A DNA stretch of 64,000 nucleotides from Clostridium fungisolvens (GCF_014193895.1 NZ_BLZR01000001.1:2542001-2606000); one strand, 5' to 3'. Numbered from the stretch's first letter, positions 8,186 to 16,776 are shown. A program made the numbers and translations. The notes: generated from the sequence alone by a model not told the origin.

Positions 8186-9039
8186 TCTAATATCTTAATT
8201 ATATTCGTATAAACTTCATAAGGTATTATAAGATTATTATCTTTTCCACTTCCAATTTTTATATCTAGTCTATTTTTACCGTGGTAATCTGTACCACCAG
8301 ATATCATTAAATTATATTTATTAATCAGGTAATCTAAAAATTTATAATCTTCTTCACTGTGGAAAGGATAGTATCTTTCAACTCCATCTAATCCCAAACT
8401 AACTAAGTATCTTATCTCTTCTTCTATCTTTTCATTATTCAGTCCTGCGAATCCCATATGTTTATTATAATGTGCTAGAAAAGATATTCCTCCAGCTTCT
8501 TTTATTACTCTTATGGCATCTTCCACTTTAAATAATTCTTTTTCACCATATGGAATTGGATCTAAATATTTATCCCAAATTCCTTGAGCAGTTTCACATA
8601 TTTTGTTTTCAATAAAGTACTTATAAACATCGTATCTGTCTAAATATTTTCTAAATGACTTTTCTTTTAATTGCTCTATATCAATACTTATCCCTTGTTT
8701 ATTTATTATTGATAAGATATTACTTACACTTTCGTGTCTTGCTTCCTTCATTTCAATATAAGCCTTCAAGAATTGCGCATTATCTAAATCAATTCCTATG
8801 CCTAAAATATGAATAATTCTTCCATCCTTGTATAGTGCACTTATCTCTATGCCATTAAGAAAATCTATATTATTTTCCTTAGCCAGCCTGGACACTTCAT
8901 AAATTCCTTCTATATTATCATGATCTGTGAGAGCTAGTGCTTTAACCTCTCCTACTACAGCATCATCGATCAGTTCTTCTGGAGTACTTCCTCCATCAGA
9001 AAAAATTGTATGTGTATGAAAATCAACTTTATAATCCAT
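8170..9039 (-). CDS. PHP-domain metal-dependent phosphoesterase
   Basis: 289 residues of the PHP fold. Metal-binding motifs are DFHTHTIFSDG at the N-terminus, LTDHDNIEG near residue 40, a conserved HYNKH region near 190 and GGTDYHGK near 258. Relatives include YciV/RNase AM-type 5'-3' exonucleases and 3',5'-nucleoside bisphosphatases; which substrate this one uses cannot be told from sequence alone. ATG with AAGGAG upstream. Its last codons overlap the start of the kinase remnant at 7941-8185, so the final few residues may derive from the lost neighbour. Confidence 0.88.
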   Translation of the reverse strand: MDYKVDFHTHTIFSDGGSTPEELIDDAVVGEVKALALTDHDNIEGIYEVSRLAKENNIDFLNGIEISALYKDGRIIHILGIGIDLDNAQFLKAYIEMKEARHESVSNILSIINKQGISIDIEQLKEKSFRKYLDRYDVYKYFIENKICETAQGIWDKYLDPIPYGEKELFKVEDAIRVIKEAGGISFLAHYNKHMGFAGLNNEKIEEEIRYLVSLGLDGVERYYPFHSEEDYKFLDYLINKYNLMISGGTDYHGKNRLDIKIGSGKDNNLIIPYEVYTNIIKILEQRKF

Positions 9040-9063
9040 AATAACTCCTTCATACCAAAATAA

Positions 9064-9157
9064 AGATGTACCACTCAGGTTCGAAATCTATTTTTAAAAC
9101 TTCTTCTGTTTCAAAAAGAATAATTTAAAAATATAAATTCCATTAAAAAGTTGTAAA
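9064..9157. repeat. Dispersed palindromic repeat, family 1 (diverged)
   Basis: GATGTACCACT ... CGAAATCTATTTTTAAAACT ... AAAATATAAATTCCATT closely follows the copy at 13506-13598. The right end (AAAAAGTTGTA) has drifted. It lies just upstream of the PHP gene. Confidence 0.65.
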
Positions 9158-9197
9158 CAAATATATTTAAAAATTAAAATTATATATTATCATTAAA

Positions 9198-9791
9198 TTA
9201 AATATATAAATCTAAACCAAAATATCTTTTGTTTTCATTATCAATAAACTTAAAGTTACCATTATAGAGGATTGTTCCTGCATATTTTCCCTTTGTTATT
9301 ATTAAAAAACTCTTTAAATTATGGTCTGGAGATTTTAGACTGAATTGAAGGGTTTTTAATTCTTTTTGATAAATATCTGTTCTAAATCTCATTATACCTA
9401 GTTCTGAAATTTCTGCAGCATCTATCTTATGATTACTGTTTATATCTGCAATATTAATCAAGGTTGCTGATAAATCCTTCGATATATCCTTTGAATTTAT
9501 TAACTTTCCATCGGTGCCGAATTGATCCACCTCTAAATATTTGCCGTATACTCTCTCAGTCTCAATTACATTAGCAGTCTCAGTGAGCATCGTAATATCA
9601 TTTTTTAAATCTGCAACTAAAAAACTTTTACTGTCCCTATATTCCACTGACTCGGTAAGATTTCTAATAAATACACCACAAATTGACATTAATAACAATA
9701 TAATCAATACCTTAATTAAATTAATTTTTTTATTGAATTTCACTTCGGCCCTTGAATTGCAACTATAAGCTAGTAAGTTTTTAGTATACAT
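9198..9791 (-). CDS. Membrane-anchored protein of unknown function with an EF-hand-like loop
   Basis: 197 residues. A TM helix lies near residues 28-46, leaving a C-terminal domain outside the cell. Residues around 115-126 read DINSNHKIDAAE, which fits a 12-residue EF-hand/dockerin-type calcium loop (acidic or amide residues at 1, 3, 5, 9 and Glu at 12). The rest is not recognised; it lacks the second loop of a true dockerin. ATG preceded by AGGTGAAGG. It is a lone gene; the context (metG upstream, PHP gene downstream) gives no functional hint. Confidence 0.6.
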   Translation of the reverse strand: MYTKNLLAYSCNSRAEVKFNKKINLIKVLIILLLMSICGVFIRNLTESVEYRDSKSFLVADLKNDITMLTETANVIETERVYGKYLEVDQFGTDGKLINSKDISKDLSATLINIADINSNHKIDAAEISELGIMRFRTDIYQKELKTLQFSLKSPDHNLKSFLIITKGKYAGTILYNGNFKFIDNENKRYFGLDLYI

Positions 9792-9895
9792 TCCTTCACC
9801 TATCCTTTAGAATTTTTTTATATTCTAAAGGTACTAAAGAATTATTAAATATAGCTTATAGCGTTGTAAAATACAAGTTAAACTTTTGAAACTGC

Positions 9896-9940
9896 TAAAG
9901 CACCGTATTGCAATTAATTGGTTAGCTATACGATGCTTTA
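9896..9940 (-). terminator. Hairpin after metG
   Basis: TAAAGCACCGTAT and ATACGATGCTTTA form a near-perfect stem between metG and the next gene. The T-run on the minus side is weak, so it is a moderate terminator candidate. The loop (CAATTAATTGGTTAGC) resembles the left end of repeat family 2. Confidence 0.5.
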
Positions 9941-10004
9941 ATTAAATTACTAAAAGAAGTAATATACTTTTATATAAACTTCCATTTAACTTTTTACTTA
10001 AATG

Positions 10005-11996
10005 TTAACCAGAAATTTGACTCTCATGTTTTGCAAAGAAATCTACTCTTGGTTCCAAGTATTTTAGTTTATGAGTAGCTGGATCACCTAAAAGATCATA
10101 AATTGGTTTAAATATATAATCCCAGCTCCAAAGCCTTTCATCTACATTTAAATATTCTCTTACCATCTCACAGCCATTTGGTGCAATAGGATGTATTAAG
10201 GTTATAGCCGTTCTTACGGCATGGAATGAATCTATTAGCACTTGTCTTCTTAATTCATTATCTTCCTTACTTTCTGCTTGCTTCATATTATTTACCCAAT
10301 ATTTATTCATATTACGGATATAACTATCCAAGACATAAGTTACAATATGAAACTCGTGATTGTACATGTGTTTTTCATAAGTTAAAATAGCTTCCTTTGA
10401 TTCATCTAGAATTTCCTTACTTATCTCTCCTACTGGTATAGTTCCATCAAAATACTTTTGTGCTGTATAGAAACAAGAACGAACAAGTCTATTAAATACA
10501 TTTGTAAGCAGATTGCCGTCTTTCAAAACAGTGTCAGGACCTTGTTTATCCTTATCATCCATAAAGGCTTGTGGTGCAAAGCTAACGCTCTTTTTAACTA
10601 AACCAAGGCTTAAAAAATGCATACGTAATTGTTCTGCAGTATAGTATTCTAATAGTTCCCTTGCCATAGGTGGTTTTATAGCGCCACTGCTACTAGCTTT
10701 TTTATCCATAAAAAGAAGATGATTATTTGCAATTAAGTGAGGAATATTCAAACTTTCCCAGTCTACTTTATCATCTTTATCTATTCCTAATAAAGCCATA
10801 AGCATTGCCATCTCAGCAACTCCATAGAAATAGATGTTGTCTTCACCAATAAATTGATATACTTTCGAATCTTTTCCAGTCCAAAACTCTTTCCATGCTT
10901 CTGAATCTTTTCCGATGCTTTCTAAATAAGCTTTAGTAAAAGATACTGGAGCCCAAAGAGATTCTGGCCAAACCCAGAAAGTTAAATCCTTAAGCTCTTC
11001 CTTTTCAGGTACTTCTATCCCCCACTCAACATTACCTGATAATCTAAAAGGCACTAGAGTCTTACCAGTTCTAAAACGGATACCCATCTTATCAAAAACT
11101 TCTCTTGCCTTATCTCTATCCTCTAGATTTTCAAAGACAAAAGAAACAGATGGCTTCTTTGGTTCATCTATAATGGTGTGTTTTGGTAACTTTTCCTCTA
11201 AATCTGTTACCTCTTCTAACTGCTTACGTTTAACATATATAATTGGTTGCTTTAAAAATTCTTCGATTGTATTTAATAAATACTTACGCCAATTTGTATT
11301 CTTTCTTAAATAATCTACTTCTTCATTTAAAAGCCTATTATATTGGTCTAATTTAAAGTACCAATTTGTAACATCTCTAAGTTCAGGTACTTTACCTGAT
11401 AAGGTACTCTTTGGATCTATTAATTCAATTGGCATGAATTGATGACCTAAATCACATTCATCTGCATAAGCTTTTTCAGATGTACATCCTTCTATTGGGC
11501 ATTTACCTATTACTTGACGACCGTTTAATAGTACTTTCTTATCTGGATCATAAAATTGTGGAGATGATAATTTTTGTAAAAACCCACCTTCATATAATTT
11601 ATTAAAAACATTAGCAGATACTTCTTTGTGTATTTCACCAGCTCTATCCAGCGCTGATGCAGCATAAAGATTTAAATCCATTTCATATTTACTTAGTACT
11701 TCTTTTTGCTTCTCATGATTCTCGCGAACATAATCCTCAATAGTTCCTTTATAATTGTTTTCATCTACCATTTTTCTATAGCTTGCGGAAATTGGCGAGC
11801 CATAACAATCTGTTCCTGATACAAATATAACATTTTCTTTTCCAATTCTATCTCTTAAGAATCTTGCAAAGGTATCTGCATGAACAAACACTCCACCAAC
11901 GTGTCCAAAGTGTAGTTCTTTATTTCCATAAGGCATACCTGAAGTTATAACAGCTTTCTTTGGGAATACCGGACGTTCTATTTTTCTTTCTTCCAT
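10005..11996 (-). CDS. metG: Methionyl-tRNA synthetase, divergent type
   Basis: 663 residues. The class I HIGH-type motif is HFGH, within NKELHFGHVGG; a zinc knuckle (CPIEGC ... CDLGHQF) lies near residues 165-190. The catalytic body continues with FWVWPESLWAPVSF and FIGEDNIYFYGV. The place of the KMSKS loop reads FMDKKASSSG, unlike the canonical KMSKS. There is no C-terminal Trbp111-like tRNA-binding domain, unlike many bacterial MetRS. It charges tRNA-Met for protein synthesis in the cytosol. ATG has AAGGAG upstream. A T-box leader with an AUG specifier precedes it, independently supporting methionine specificity. A second, canonical MetRS may exist elsewhere in the genome. Confidence 0.88.
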   Translation of the reverse strand: MEERKIERPVFPKKAVITSGMPYGNKELHFGHVGGVFVHADTFARFLRDRIGKENVIFVSGTDCYGSPISASYRKMVDENNYKGTIEDYVRENHEKQKEVLSKYEMDLNLYAASALDRAGEIHKEVSANVFNKLYEGGFLQKLSSPQFYDPDKKVLLNGRQVIGKCPIEGCTSEKAYADECDLGHQFMPIELIDPKSTLSGKVPELRDVTNWYFKLDQYNRLLNEEVDYLRKNTNWRKYLLNTIEEFLKQPIIYVKRKQLEEVTDLEEKLPKHTIIDEPKKPSVSFVFENLEDRDKAREVFDKMGIRFRTGKTLVPFRLSGNVEWGIEVPEKEELKDLTFWVWPESLWAPVSFTKAYLESIGKDSEAWKEFWTGKDSKVYQFIGEDNIYFYGVAEMAMLMALLGIDKDDKVDWESLNIPHLIANNHLLFMDKKASSSGAIKPPMARELLEYYTAEQLRMHFLSLGLVKKSVSFAPQAFMDDKDKQGPDTVLKDGNLLTNVFNRLVRSCFYTAQKYFDGTIPVGEISKEILDESKEAILTYEKHMYNHEFHIVTYVLDSYIRNMNKYWVNNMKQAESKEDNELRRQVLIDSFHAVRTAITLIHPIAPNGCEMVREYLNVDERLWSWDYIFKPIYDLLGDPATHKLKYLEPRVDFFAKHESQISG

Positions 11997-12057
11997 GTTT
12001 ACACACTCCTTAAATGTAATAACATCTGCTTATTAATTTATTTAAATCCACAAAAGA

Positions 12058-12115
12058 GTCGCTAAACGACCTTCTTCAGTGAGCTTTTTTAACGCATCCA
12101 AACTACTGACGATAA
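12058..12115. repeat. Short repeat, family 3, inside the metG leader
   Basis: The core TTCAGTGAGCTTTTTTAACG CATCC resembles segments at 34061-34103 (TTCAGTGAATTTTTTACGCA) and 53369-53425. It lies between the T-box terminator and the metG start, so it is transcribed only when the T-box allows read-through. Confidence 0.4.
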
Positions 12116-12195
12116 ATGCAAACCAATATATTACTTAAGTTATCCAAAACTAACTTTTTTTATTTTAAGTTCTTAGACAGTAAAAAAGGGTATAA

Positions 12196-12462
12196 AAAAA
12201 CACCTCCTACAATAATCTGTAGGGGCGACTTAACCGCGGTACCACCCTGCTTCATTAGCATGTTGCCATGCTAATCTTATCAAGTACTAACACATACTCT
12301 AGTTCCGTAACGTGAACAAACGTCATAGTATCACCTATTCTTCAGAATAAGATCCGTATGCAGCTCCAAGCCTTGTTTCATTAAAATATCCACTGTTCCA
12401 TCTCAGCAAAAGGAACTCTCTGTAAGTTTCAAAAATAACTACTCTTCTTTTCATTGCCTTTA
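12196..12462 (-). promoter_or_regulatory. T-box riboswitch (tRNA-Met sensing)
   Basis: On the minus strand the leader carries the T-box signature GGTGGTACCGCGGTT (complement of 12232-12246), followed by a terminator stem TCTGTAGG / CCTACA and a T-run. Stem I precedes it; the codon ATG at complement 12324-12326, in the context ATACTATGACG, is well placed as the specifier. Uncharged tRNA-Met would pair there and with the T-box bulge, stabilising the antiterminator and switching on metG. Confidence 0.93.
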
Positions 12463-12466
12463 TTTT

Positions 12467-12495
12467 AATATATAAAATCAATATGTTAATGTCAA
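12467..12495 (-). promoter_or_regulatory. metG leader promoter
   Basis: Read on the minus strand: TTGACA (12495-12490), 17-bp spacer, TATATT (12472-12467). It is a near-consensus sigma-A promoter directly ahead of the T-box. Confidence 0.85.
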
Positions 12496-12643
12496 GAATT
12501 ATTATATTTATTATTTACAAAATTAAAAATTTTATAATTACATTTTCTGGCAATTCTCAGCTATTTTTAAGCTTCAGTCTATATTATTATACTATTGCAA
12601 TTATTGAGTAAGTTTTAATAACATATTTCATCAATAATTCTAT

Positions 12644-12710
12644 AGATAAACTACTTCATATTTGAATCTATCAAAATAAAAATTCGTGGTTCATCGAAAT
12701 CATTTTTAAC
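12644..12710. repeat. Dispersed palindromic repeat, family 1b (partial)
   Basis: AGATAAACTACTTC at the left end, then ATCAAAATAAAAATTCGTGG, align with the reverse complement of the copy at 28850-28943. Only about two thirds remain. Confidence 0.65.
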
Positions 12711-12811
12711 CAACCATGTTCATTAGAGAGTTTTTATATTTTACTAATTTATTAATCTATATATTTCTTATATAGATATATTTTAAAACTGTGAAAGAAG
12801 GTAATTAACAA

Positions 12812-12991
12812 ATGAATATATCAAAATTATTTCAAGCAGCATCTTTAAATAATATTTATTCCAGTAGACAGACTCAAATCGTTGATACTGTTTCAAGTGC
12901 AACAAAGACTCCAAAGATACAGAAACCAGATGCAATTTCAAGTGCAACCAAATCAAAGGGTGGAGATCACTACTTCGAAGCAAGGGCTTAA
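12812..12991 (+). CDS. Small protein (59 aa), unknown, with internal repeat
   Basis: A short ORF starting MNISKLFQAASLNNIYSSRQ, preceded by GAAAGAAGG at suitable distance. It is polar and has no TM segment or signal peptide. It contains the five-residue string SSATK twice, 15 residues apart, each followed by Lys-rich sequence, and ends GGDHYFEARA. The codon usage is ordinary and the frame is free of stops in otherwise stop-rich noncoding DNA. It is flanked by family 1 repeats on both sides and has no co-oriented neighbour for 600 bp. I do not recognise it; it could be a small regulatory or secreted-peptide precursor. Confidence 0.5.
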   Translation: MNISKLFQAASLNNIYSSRQTQIVDTVSSATKTPKIQKPDAISSATKSKGGDHYFEARA

Positions 12992-12995
12992 TTAA

Positions 12996-13093
12996 AGATG
13001 AGCCACTTCGATCCGAAATCTATTTTTAAAACTCTCACGGGTTTTGGTGAGAGGATTTAAAAACAATAAATTTTATTACGAAGTGGTTCATCT
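12996..13093. repeat. Dispersed palindromic repeat, family 1 (full copy)
   Basis: A 98-bp element with terminal inverted repeats AGATGAGCCACTTCG / CGAAGTGGTTCATCT (one mismatch in 15) and an inner hairpin CTCTCAC / GGTGAGAG. It starts 5 bp after the stop of the 59-aa ORF and could act as its terminator. Confidence 0.85.
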
Positions 13094-13505
13094 ATACACA
13101 TAAATAAACAATTAATCTTAATCACAAAATTCAACCCTATTTCTAGAAGCTAATAGAAATTTGGAATATACTTTTATATCAATATAAAAACTCTCTTTTG
13201 TATAGATAAACCTATTCATAATATACTAAAATCTAGAATTAGAAAAAGATATTTCGTAATATTTCCATATAAATACTATAGCCAATGTTAATCATTTATA
13301 AAAGCCATTATCATAAAAGTTTCATCAAATCGTTTTTTTTAATATGTCTTATCAATTATGCTTTCTGCATAAAACATCATCCTTATTTCATAAATAAATA
13401 TAAAGCAATTTTATAAAACCAAGTGATATTGCAAAATCCTACCCTTTATACTATAATTTCGGATAGTACATTTTTATGAATATACTATTTTCATTTCATC
13501 TTAAT
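13094..13505. other. Intergenic, no gene seen
   Basis: AT-rich spacer with stops in all frames. Near 13187-13220 a segment resembles the complement of the end of a family 1b repeat, suggesting old repeat debris. Confidence 0.35.
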
Positions 13506-13598
13506 ATGTACCATTTCGATTCGAAATCTATTTTAAAAACTCCTATGGATTCTGAGAGGAGTTTTTAAAAATATAAATTTTATTATGAAGTGGTACAC
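13506..13598. repeat. Dispersed palindromic repeat, family 1 (full copy)
   Basis: Ends ATGTACCATTTCG and GAAGTGGTACA are inverted repeats; the centre forms AAAAACTCCT / AGGAGTTTTT. Compared with the 12996 copy the inner stem changes on both sides. It ends 24 bp before the azlC start, in its leader. Confidence 0.8.
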
Positions 13599-13621
13599 CA
13601 ATAAATTAAGGGGGCATCTAT

Positions 13622-14341
13622 ATGAAAAATGCAATTAAAGCAGCCTTTCCAGTTACCATACCTGTAATGTTAGGATATGTATCAGTAGGCATAGCCTTCG
13701 GACTGCTGCTAGAAAAGTCTGGTTACAATTTTTCATGGGCAATTTTAATGAGCATATTTATCTATGCAGGCTCAATGCAGTTTATAGCTATTAATCTTTT
13801 AACCAGTGGGGCTGGTTTAATTGAAGTAGCACTGATGACATTGTTTGTAAACATAAGACATGTCTTTTACGGTTTATCATTTATTGATAGTTTTAAAGAA
13901 ATGGGGAAGAAAAAGAATTATATGATTTTTTCTCTTACCGATGAAACTTACTCACTGCTTTGCGCTTCAAAAGCTCCTGAAGGAGTTAATAAAGACCAAT
14001 TCATGTTCTTCATATCACTATTTAACCAAATATACTGGATTATTGGCAGTGCAATTGGTTCTATAGCAGGTTCACTTATAACTTTTAATACAAAAGGAAT
14101 CGATTTTGCAATGACCGCTTTATTTGTAGTAATTTTCATCGAACAGTGGTCAACCTATAAAAATCATACGCCCGTTTTAATCGGCGCATGCTCCACAATT
14201 TTATCTCTATTATTATTTGGTCCAAGCAATTTAATTCTACCATCAATGATATTTATATCTATAACATTGATATCATTAAAAAAACAGATAGAGGGAAAAA
14301 ACTACGGTGTTGATAAAGGAGAGGTAAGTAATGAATATTAA
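13622..14341 (+). CDS. azlC: Branched-chain amino acid exporter large subunit AzlC
   Basis: A 239-residue integral membrane protein of the AzlC family. Typical segments are the N-terminal AAFPVTIPVMLGYVSVGIAFG, YAGSMQFIAINLL, and NIRHVFYGLS, the family signature. With AzlD it forms a two-component exporter of branched-chain amino acids and their analogues. ATG preceded by AAGGGGG. The stop overlaps the azlD start by 11 bp, so the two are translationally coupled. Confidence 0.93.
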   Translation: MKNAIKAAFPVTIPVMLGYVSVGIAFGLLLEKSGYNFSWAILMSIFIYAGSMQFIAINLLTSGAGLIEVALMTLFVNIRHVFYGLSFIDSFKEMGKKKNYMIFSLTDETYSLLCASKAPEGVNKDQFMFFISLFNQIYWIIGSAIGSIAGSLITFNTKGIDFAMTALFVVIFIEQWSTYKNHTPVLIGACSTILSLLLFGPSNLILPSMIFISITLISLKKQIEGKNYGVDKGEVSNEY

Positions 14342-14666
14342 TATTAGTTCTACGATAATTTCTATAATAATTATTGCTCTAGTTACTTTCGGTACAAGAG
14401 TTGCTCCTTTTATCCTTTTTGGAAAAGGAAAGTCTACACCAAAGTATATATTATATCTAGGCAATTTTTTACCTCCAGCGGTCATGGCAATGCTGATAAT
14501 TTACTGTCTAAAAAATGTGAGCCTAATTACTTTTCCTTTTGGAATTCCTGAACTTATTGGTATATCCTCAGTAGCGCTGCTACATATATGGAAAAGAAAT
14601 AATTTACTTAGTATAATTGGTGGAACAGCCATCTATATGATAGCAATTCAATTTATATTTGTATAA
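14331..14666 (+). CDS. azlD: Branched-chain amino acid exporter small subunit AzlD
   Basis: 111 residues with four predicted membrane helices; the family signature ALVTFGTRVAPFILFG and the following LGNFLPPAVMAML are clear. It is the obligate small partner of AzlC. Its start overlaps the azlC end and has GGAGAGG upstream. A terminator follows immediately, so azlCD is a two-gene operon. Confidence 0.92.
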   Translation: MNINISSTIISIIIIALVTFGTRVAPFILFGKGKSTPKYILYLGNFLPPAVMAMLIIYCLKNVSLITFPFGIPELIGISSVALLHIWKRNNLLSIIGGTAIYMIAIQFIFV

Positions 14667-14670
14667 GATT

Positions 14671-14717
14671 AAAAGCCATGAACTTTTAGGAATTGCCTAA
14701 TTTTTTCATGGCTTCAA
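14671..14717. terminator. Terminator after azlD
   Basis: AAGCCATGAA and TTCATGGCTT pair, with an inner TAGG / CCTA step; T-rich on the plus side. Confidence 0.8.
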
Positions 14718-14789
14718 TTTTCTAAAAACTTTTGTACATATAGATAAAATAGTTTGTGTTTATATTAATACTTCTTTATTTTCAGTAAC

Positions 14790-15545
14790 TTATTGAATAG
14801 GCGCCATAAGTATTCTTCCTGTTCCACGATATACATTTACTAAACCTTCTCCTGAAACAGCAGAACCAATCAAACTTTTACTAGATTTCTCAACTCGAAA
14901 ATCTAATGTATCAGACCATGCAATAGCGTAGTTTCCATCAATTTTAACTTCATCATTTTCAATAATAAACTCTATTAATTCAGCTCTTGGCACAGGGCTC
15001 TCTAGCACAGCAACTCCTTGACCTCTTAGACATAAATTAAACAATCCTTCTTTTCCAAGCATCGCAGAAGACAAATTTGTTCTTGCCACTACTTTTTGCT
15101 GGACCCTTGATTCACAAGCAAGGAATAACCCATCATCCAGTACTAGACCTCCCCATTCAGACACCTCTTCAAGCAATATATGCTTATATGTTGGTTCTAG
15201 CATTAATAAACCATTACCTTGATATTTAGGTTTAATTGTAGATTCTTTTGTCACTTTTGAAGATAAAGCCTTACCAAATAAATCTCCAAGTCCCTTAACA
15301 TCAGCAGCCATAGTTACGGCTCCCGAAGTCCACTGCATTGCTCCAGCACTTATTGTATATGCGTTCCCTTTTAGCTCAATCAAAACTTGTCGCTTTCTAA
15401 TATTCATTTCAGATGCAAAGTAAGCAGCCATTGCCGTAGCAGCATTTACACTTAGATCTTTTTTGTACTCAAGTACTTTTACATCTCCTTTCCCCTCTAC
15501 CACCTCAATATTTTTATTCTCAAAAATATTTTTACACGTTACCAT
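14790..15545 (-). CDS. AIM24 family protein
   Basis: 251 residues of beta-rich sequence matching the AIM24 family: VEGKGDVKVLEYKKDLSV near the start, TSGAVTMAADVKG, a GEGLFNLxxRGQG-like KEGLFNLCLRGQGVAVLES, and GEGLVNVYRGTGRILMAP at the end. Bacterial members are soluble trefoil-like proteins of unknown function (the yeast namesake is mitochondrial). ATG preceded by GGAGAGG. It stands alone between convergent azlD and divergent aldo/keto reductase. Confidence 0.8.
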   Translation of the reverse strand: MVTCKNIFENKNIEVVEGKGDVKVLEYKKDLSVNAATAMAAYFASEMNIRKRQVLIELKGNAYTISAGAMQWTSGAVTMAADVKGLGDLFGKALSSKVTKESTIKPKYQGNGLLMLEPTYKHILLEEVSEWGGLVLDDGLFLACESRVQQKVVARTNLSSAMLGKEGLFNLCLRGQGVAVLESPVPRAELIEFIIENDEVKIDGNYAIAWSDTLDFRVEKSSKSLIGSAVSGEGLVNVYRGTGRILMAPIQ

Positions 15546-15654
15546 TTATACCTCTCCTCCAAAAGCAAATTTAGATTTTAATACACCCTTTATACACTTA
15601 CATTAAAACTTTTATATTTTATGTCTATGTTTAATAAAATTGTTGAAATTAGTT

Positions 15655-15712
15655 GATTATACAAGAGACACAATATGAGCAAGCTATTAAAATTAAATGA
15701 CTTTTTCAGATG
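15655..15712. repeat. Repeat family 2, partial copy
   Basis: GATTATACAAGAGACACAAT, ATGAGCAAGCTATTAAAATT and AAATGACTTTTTCAGATG match the reverse complement of the right half of the full element at 19851-20044. The other half is lost or diverged. Confidence 0.65.
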
Positions 15713-15794
15713 AACGTGTTTCATTTAATAATGAATGAGCCCTCGCAATCACGAATTTACTATTACATTTTAGGGGCTACGCTTTTGAATTTTA

Positions 15795-15825
15795 TTGACT
15801 TACAGTAAACTCTAAGGTGTACAAT
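15795..15825 (+). promoter_or_regulatory. MerR-type promoter of aldo/keto reductase gene
   Basis: TTGACT, a 19-bp spacer, and TACAAT. The spacer carries the dyad CTTACAGT-aa-ACTCTAAG. A 19-bp spacer with a dyad is the hallmark of promoters activated by MerR-family regulators, and this half-site pattern resembles AdhR/NmlR-type sites that answer reactive aldehydes. A nearly identical promoter precedes the other aldo/keto reductase at 25905. Confidence 0.8.
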
Positions 15826-15924
15826 TTATGTATATTCTTATTAAAGGATATAAATTAATAAAACAGAAAATTAAGCCATAGTGCTTAAAATAATACTACA
15901 TAAAGATTGGAGTGTGTATTAAAA

Positions 15925-16776
15925 ATGAATTCTTTGAAGGATTGTTACAAGTTATCTAACGGCGTTGAAATCCCATGTGTTGGGCTAGGTACATGGCAAG
16001 CAGAAAATGGAAAAATCGCAATATCTTCTGTTAAGGATGCTCTAGTAGCTGGATATCGTCATATTGATACTGCTGCTGGATATAAAAACGAAGAAAGTGT
16101 TGGTATAGCAATAAAGGAAAGCGGAATACCTAGAGAAGAAATTTTCATAACCAGTAAGCTTCACAATAATGATCATGGTTATGAAAATACTATGAAGGCA
16201 TTCGAAGAAACTCTAAAGAAGCTTGATACTGATTATCTGGACCTTTATCTAATTCATTGGCCAAATCCCATAAAGTATAGGGACTGTTGGGAAGAAGCAA
16301 ATGCAGGCTCATGGAAGGCCTTTGAAGAACTTTATACTGCCGGCCGCATCCGTTCAATTGGAGTAAGCAACTTCCATCCTCATCATATAGAAGCCTTACT
16401 TAAAACAGCAACTATAGTTCCTATGGTTAATCAGATTAGACTTTGTCCTGGAGATACACAAGATGAACTTGTAGGGTACTGCAAGGCTCATAATATTCTA
16501 TTAGAGGCATACAGTCCATTAGGAACCGGTTTGATTTTTGAATCAAAGGAAATGCAAGCTTTAGCAGAAAAGTACGAAAAATCAATTGCTCAAATATGCA
16601 TACGTTGGAGTTTGCAAATTGGATTTTTACCACTTCCTAAATCAGTAACAAAATCACGTATTGTTGAGAATGGAGAAGTTTTTGATTTTGAGCTTTCACA
16701 TGAAGATATCAAACTTATTGCCGATTTAAAAGGTGTTTGTGGATTTTCTAAAGATCCAGATAAAATTACATTCTAA
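15925..16776 (+). CDS. Aldo/keto reductase
   Basis: 283 residues, a TIM-barrel NAD(P)H-dependent carbonyl reductase of the AKR5-like (2,5-diketo-gluconate reductase-like) group. The catalytic tetrad is visible: D and Y in YRHIDTAAGYKNEE, K in ITSKLHNN, H in LYLIHWPNP. The cofactor end has LPKSVTKSRI. I start at ATG 15925 (MNSLKDCYKL); an in-frame TTG 18 nt earlier overlaps the ribosome site GGAG. It is monocistronic with a terminator and an apparent MerR-controlled promoter, which suggests a role in removing toxic aldehydes. Confidence 0.9.
   Translation: MNSLKDCYKLSNGVEIPCVGLGTWQAENGKIAISSVKDALVAGYRHIDTAAGYKNEESVGIAIKESGIPREEIFITSKLHNNDHGYENTMKAFEETLKKLDTDYLDLYLIHWPNPIKYRDCWEEANAGSWKAFEELYTAGRIRSIGVSNFHPHHIEALLKTATIVPMVNQIRLCPGDTQDELVGYCKAHNILLEAYSPLGTGLIFESKEMQALAEKYEKSIAQICIRWSLQIGFLPLPKSVTKSRIVENGEVFDFELSHEDIKLIADLKGVCGFSKDPDKITF

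Noticed and set aside
12783..12983. A 66-codon minus-strand open frame
   Set aside because: Antisense to the better-supported 59-aa plus-strand ORF; no ribosome site.
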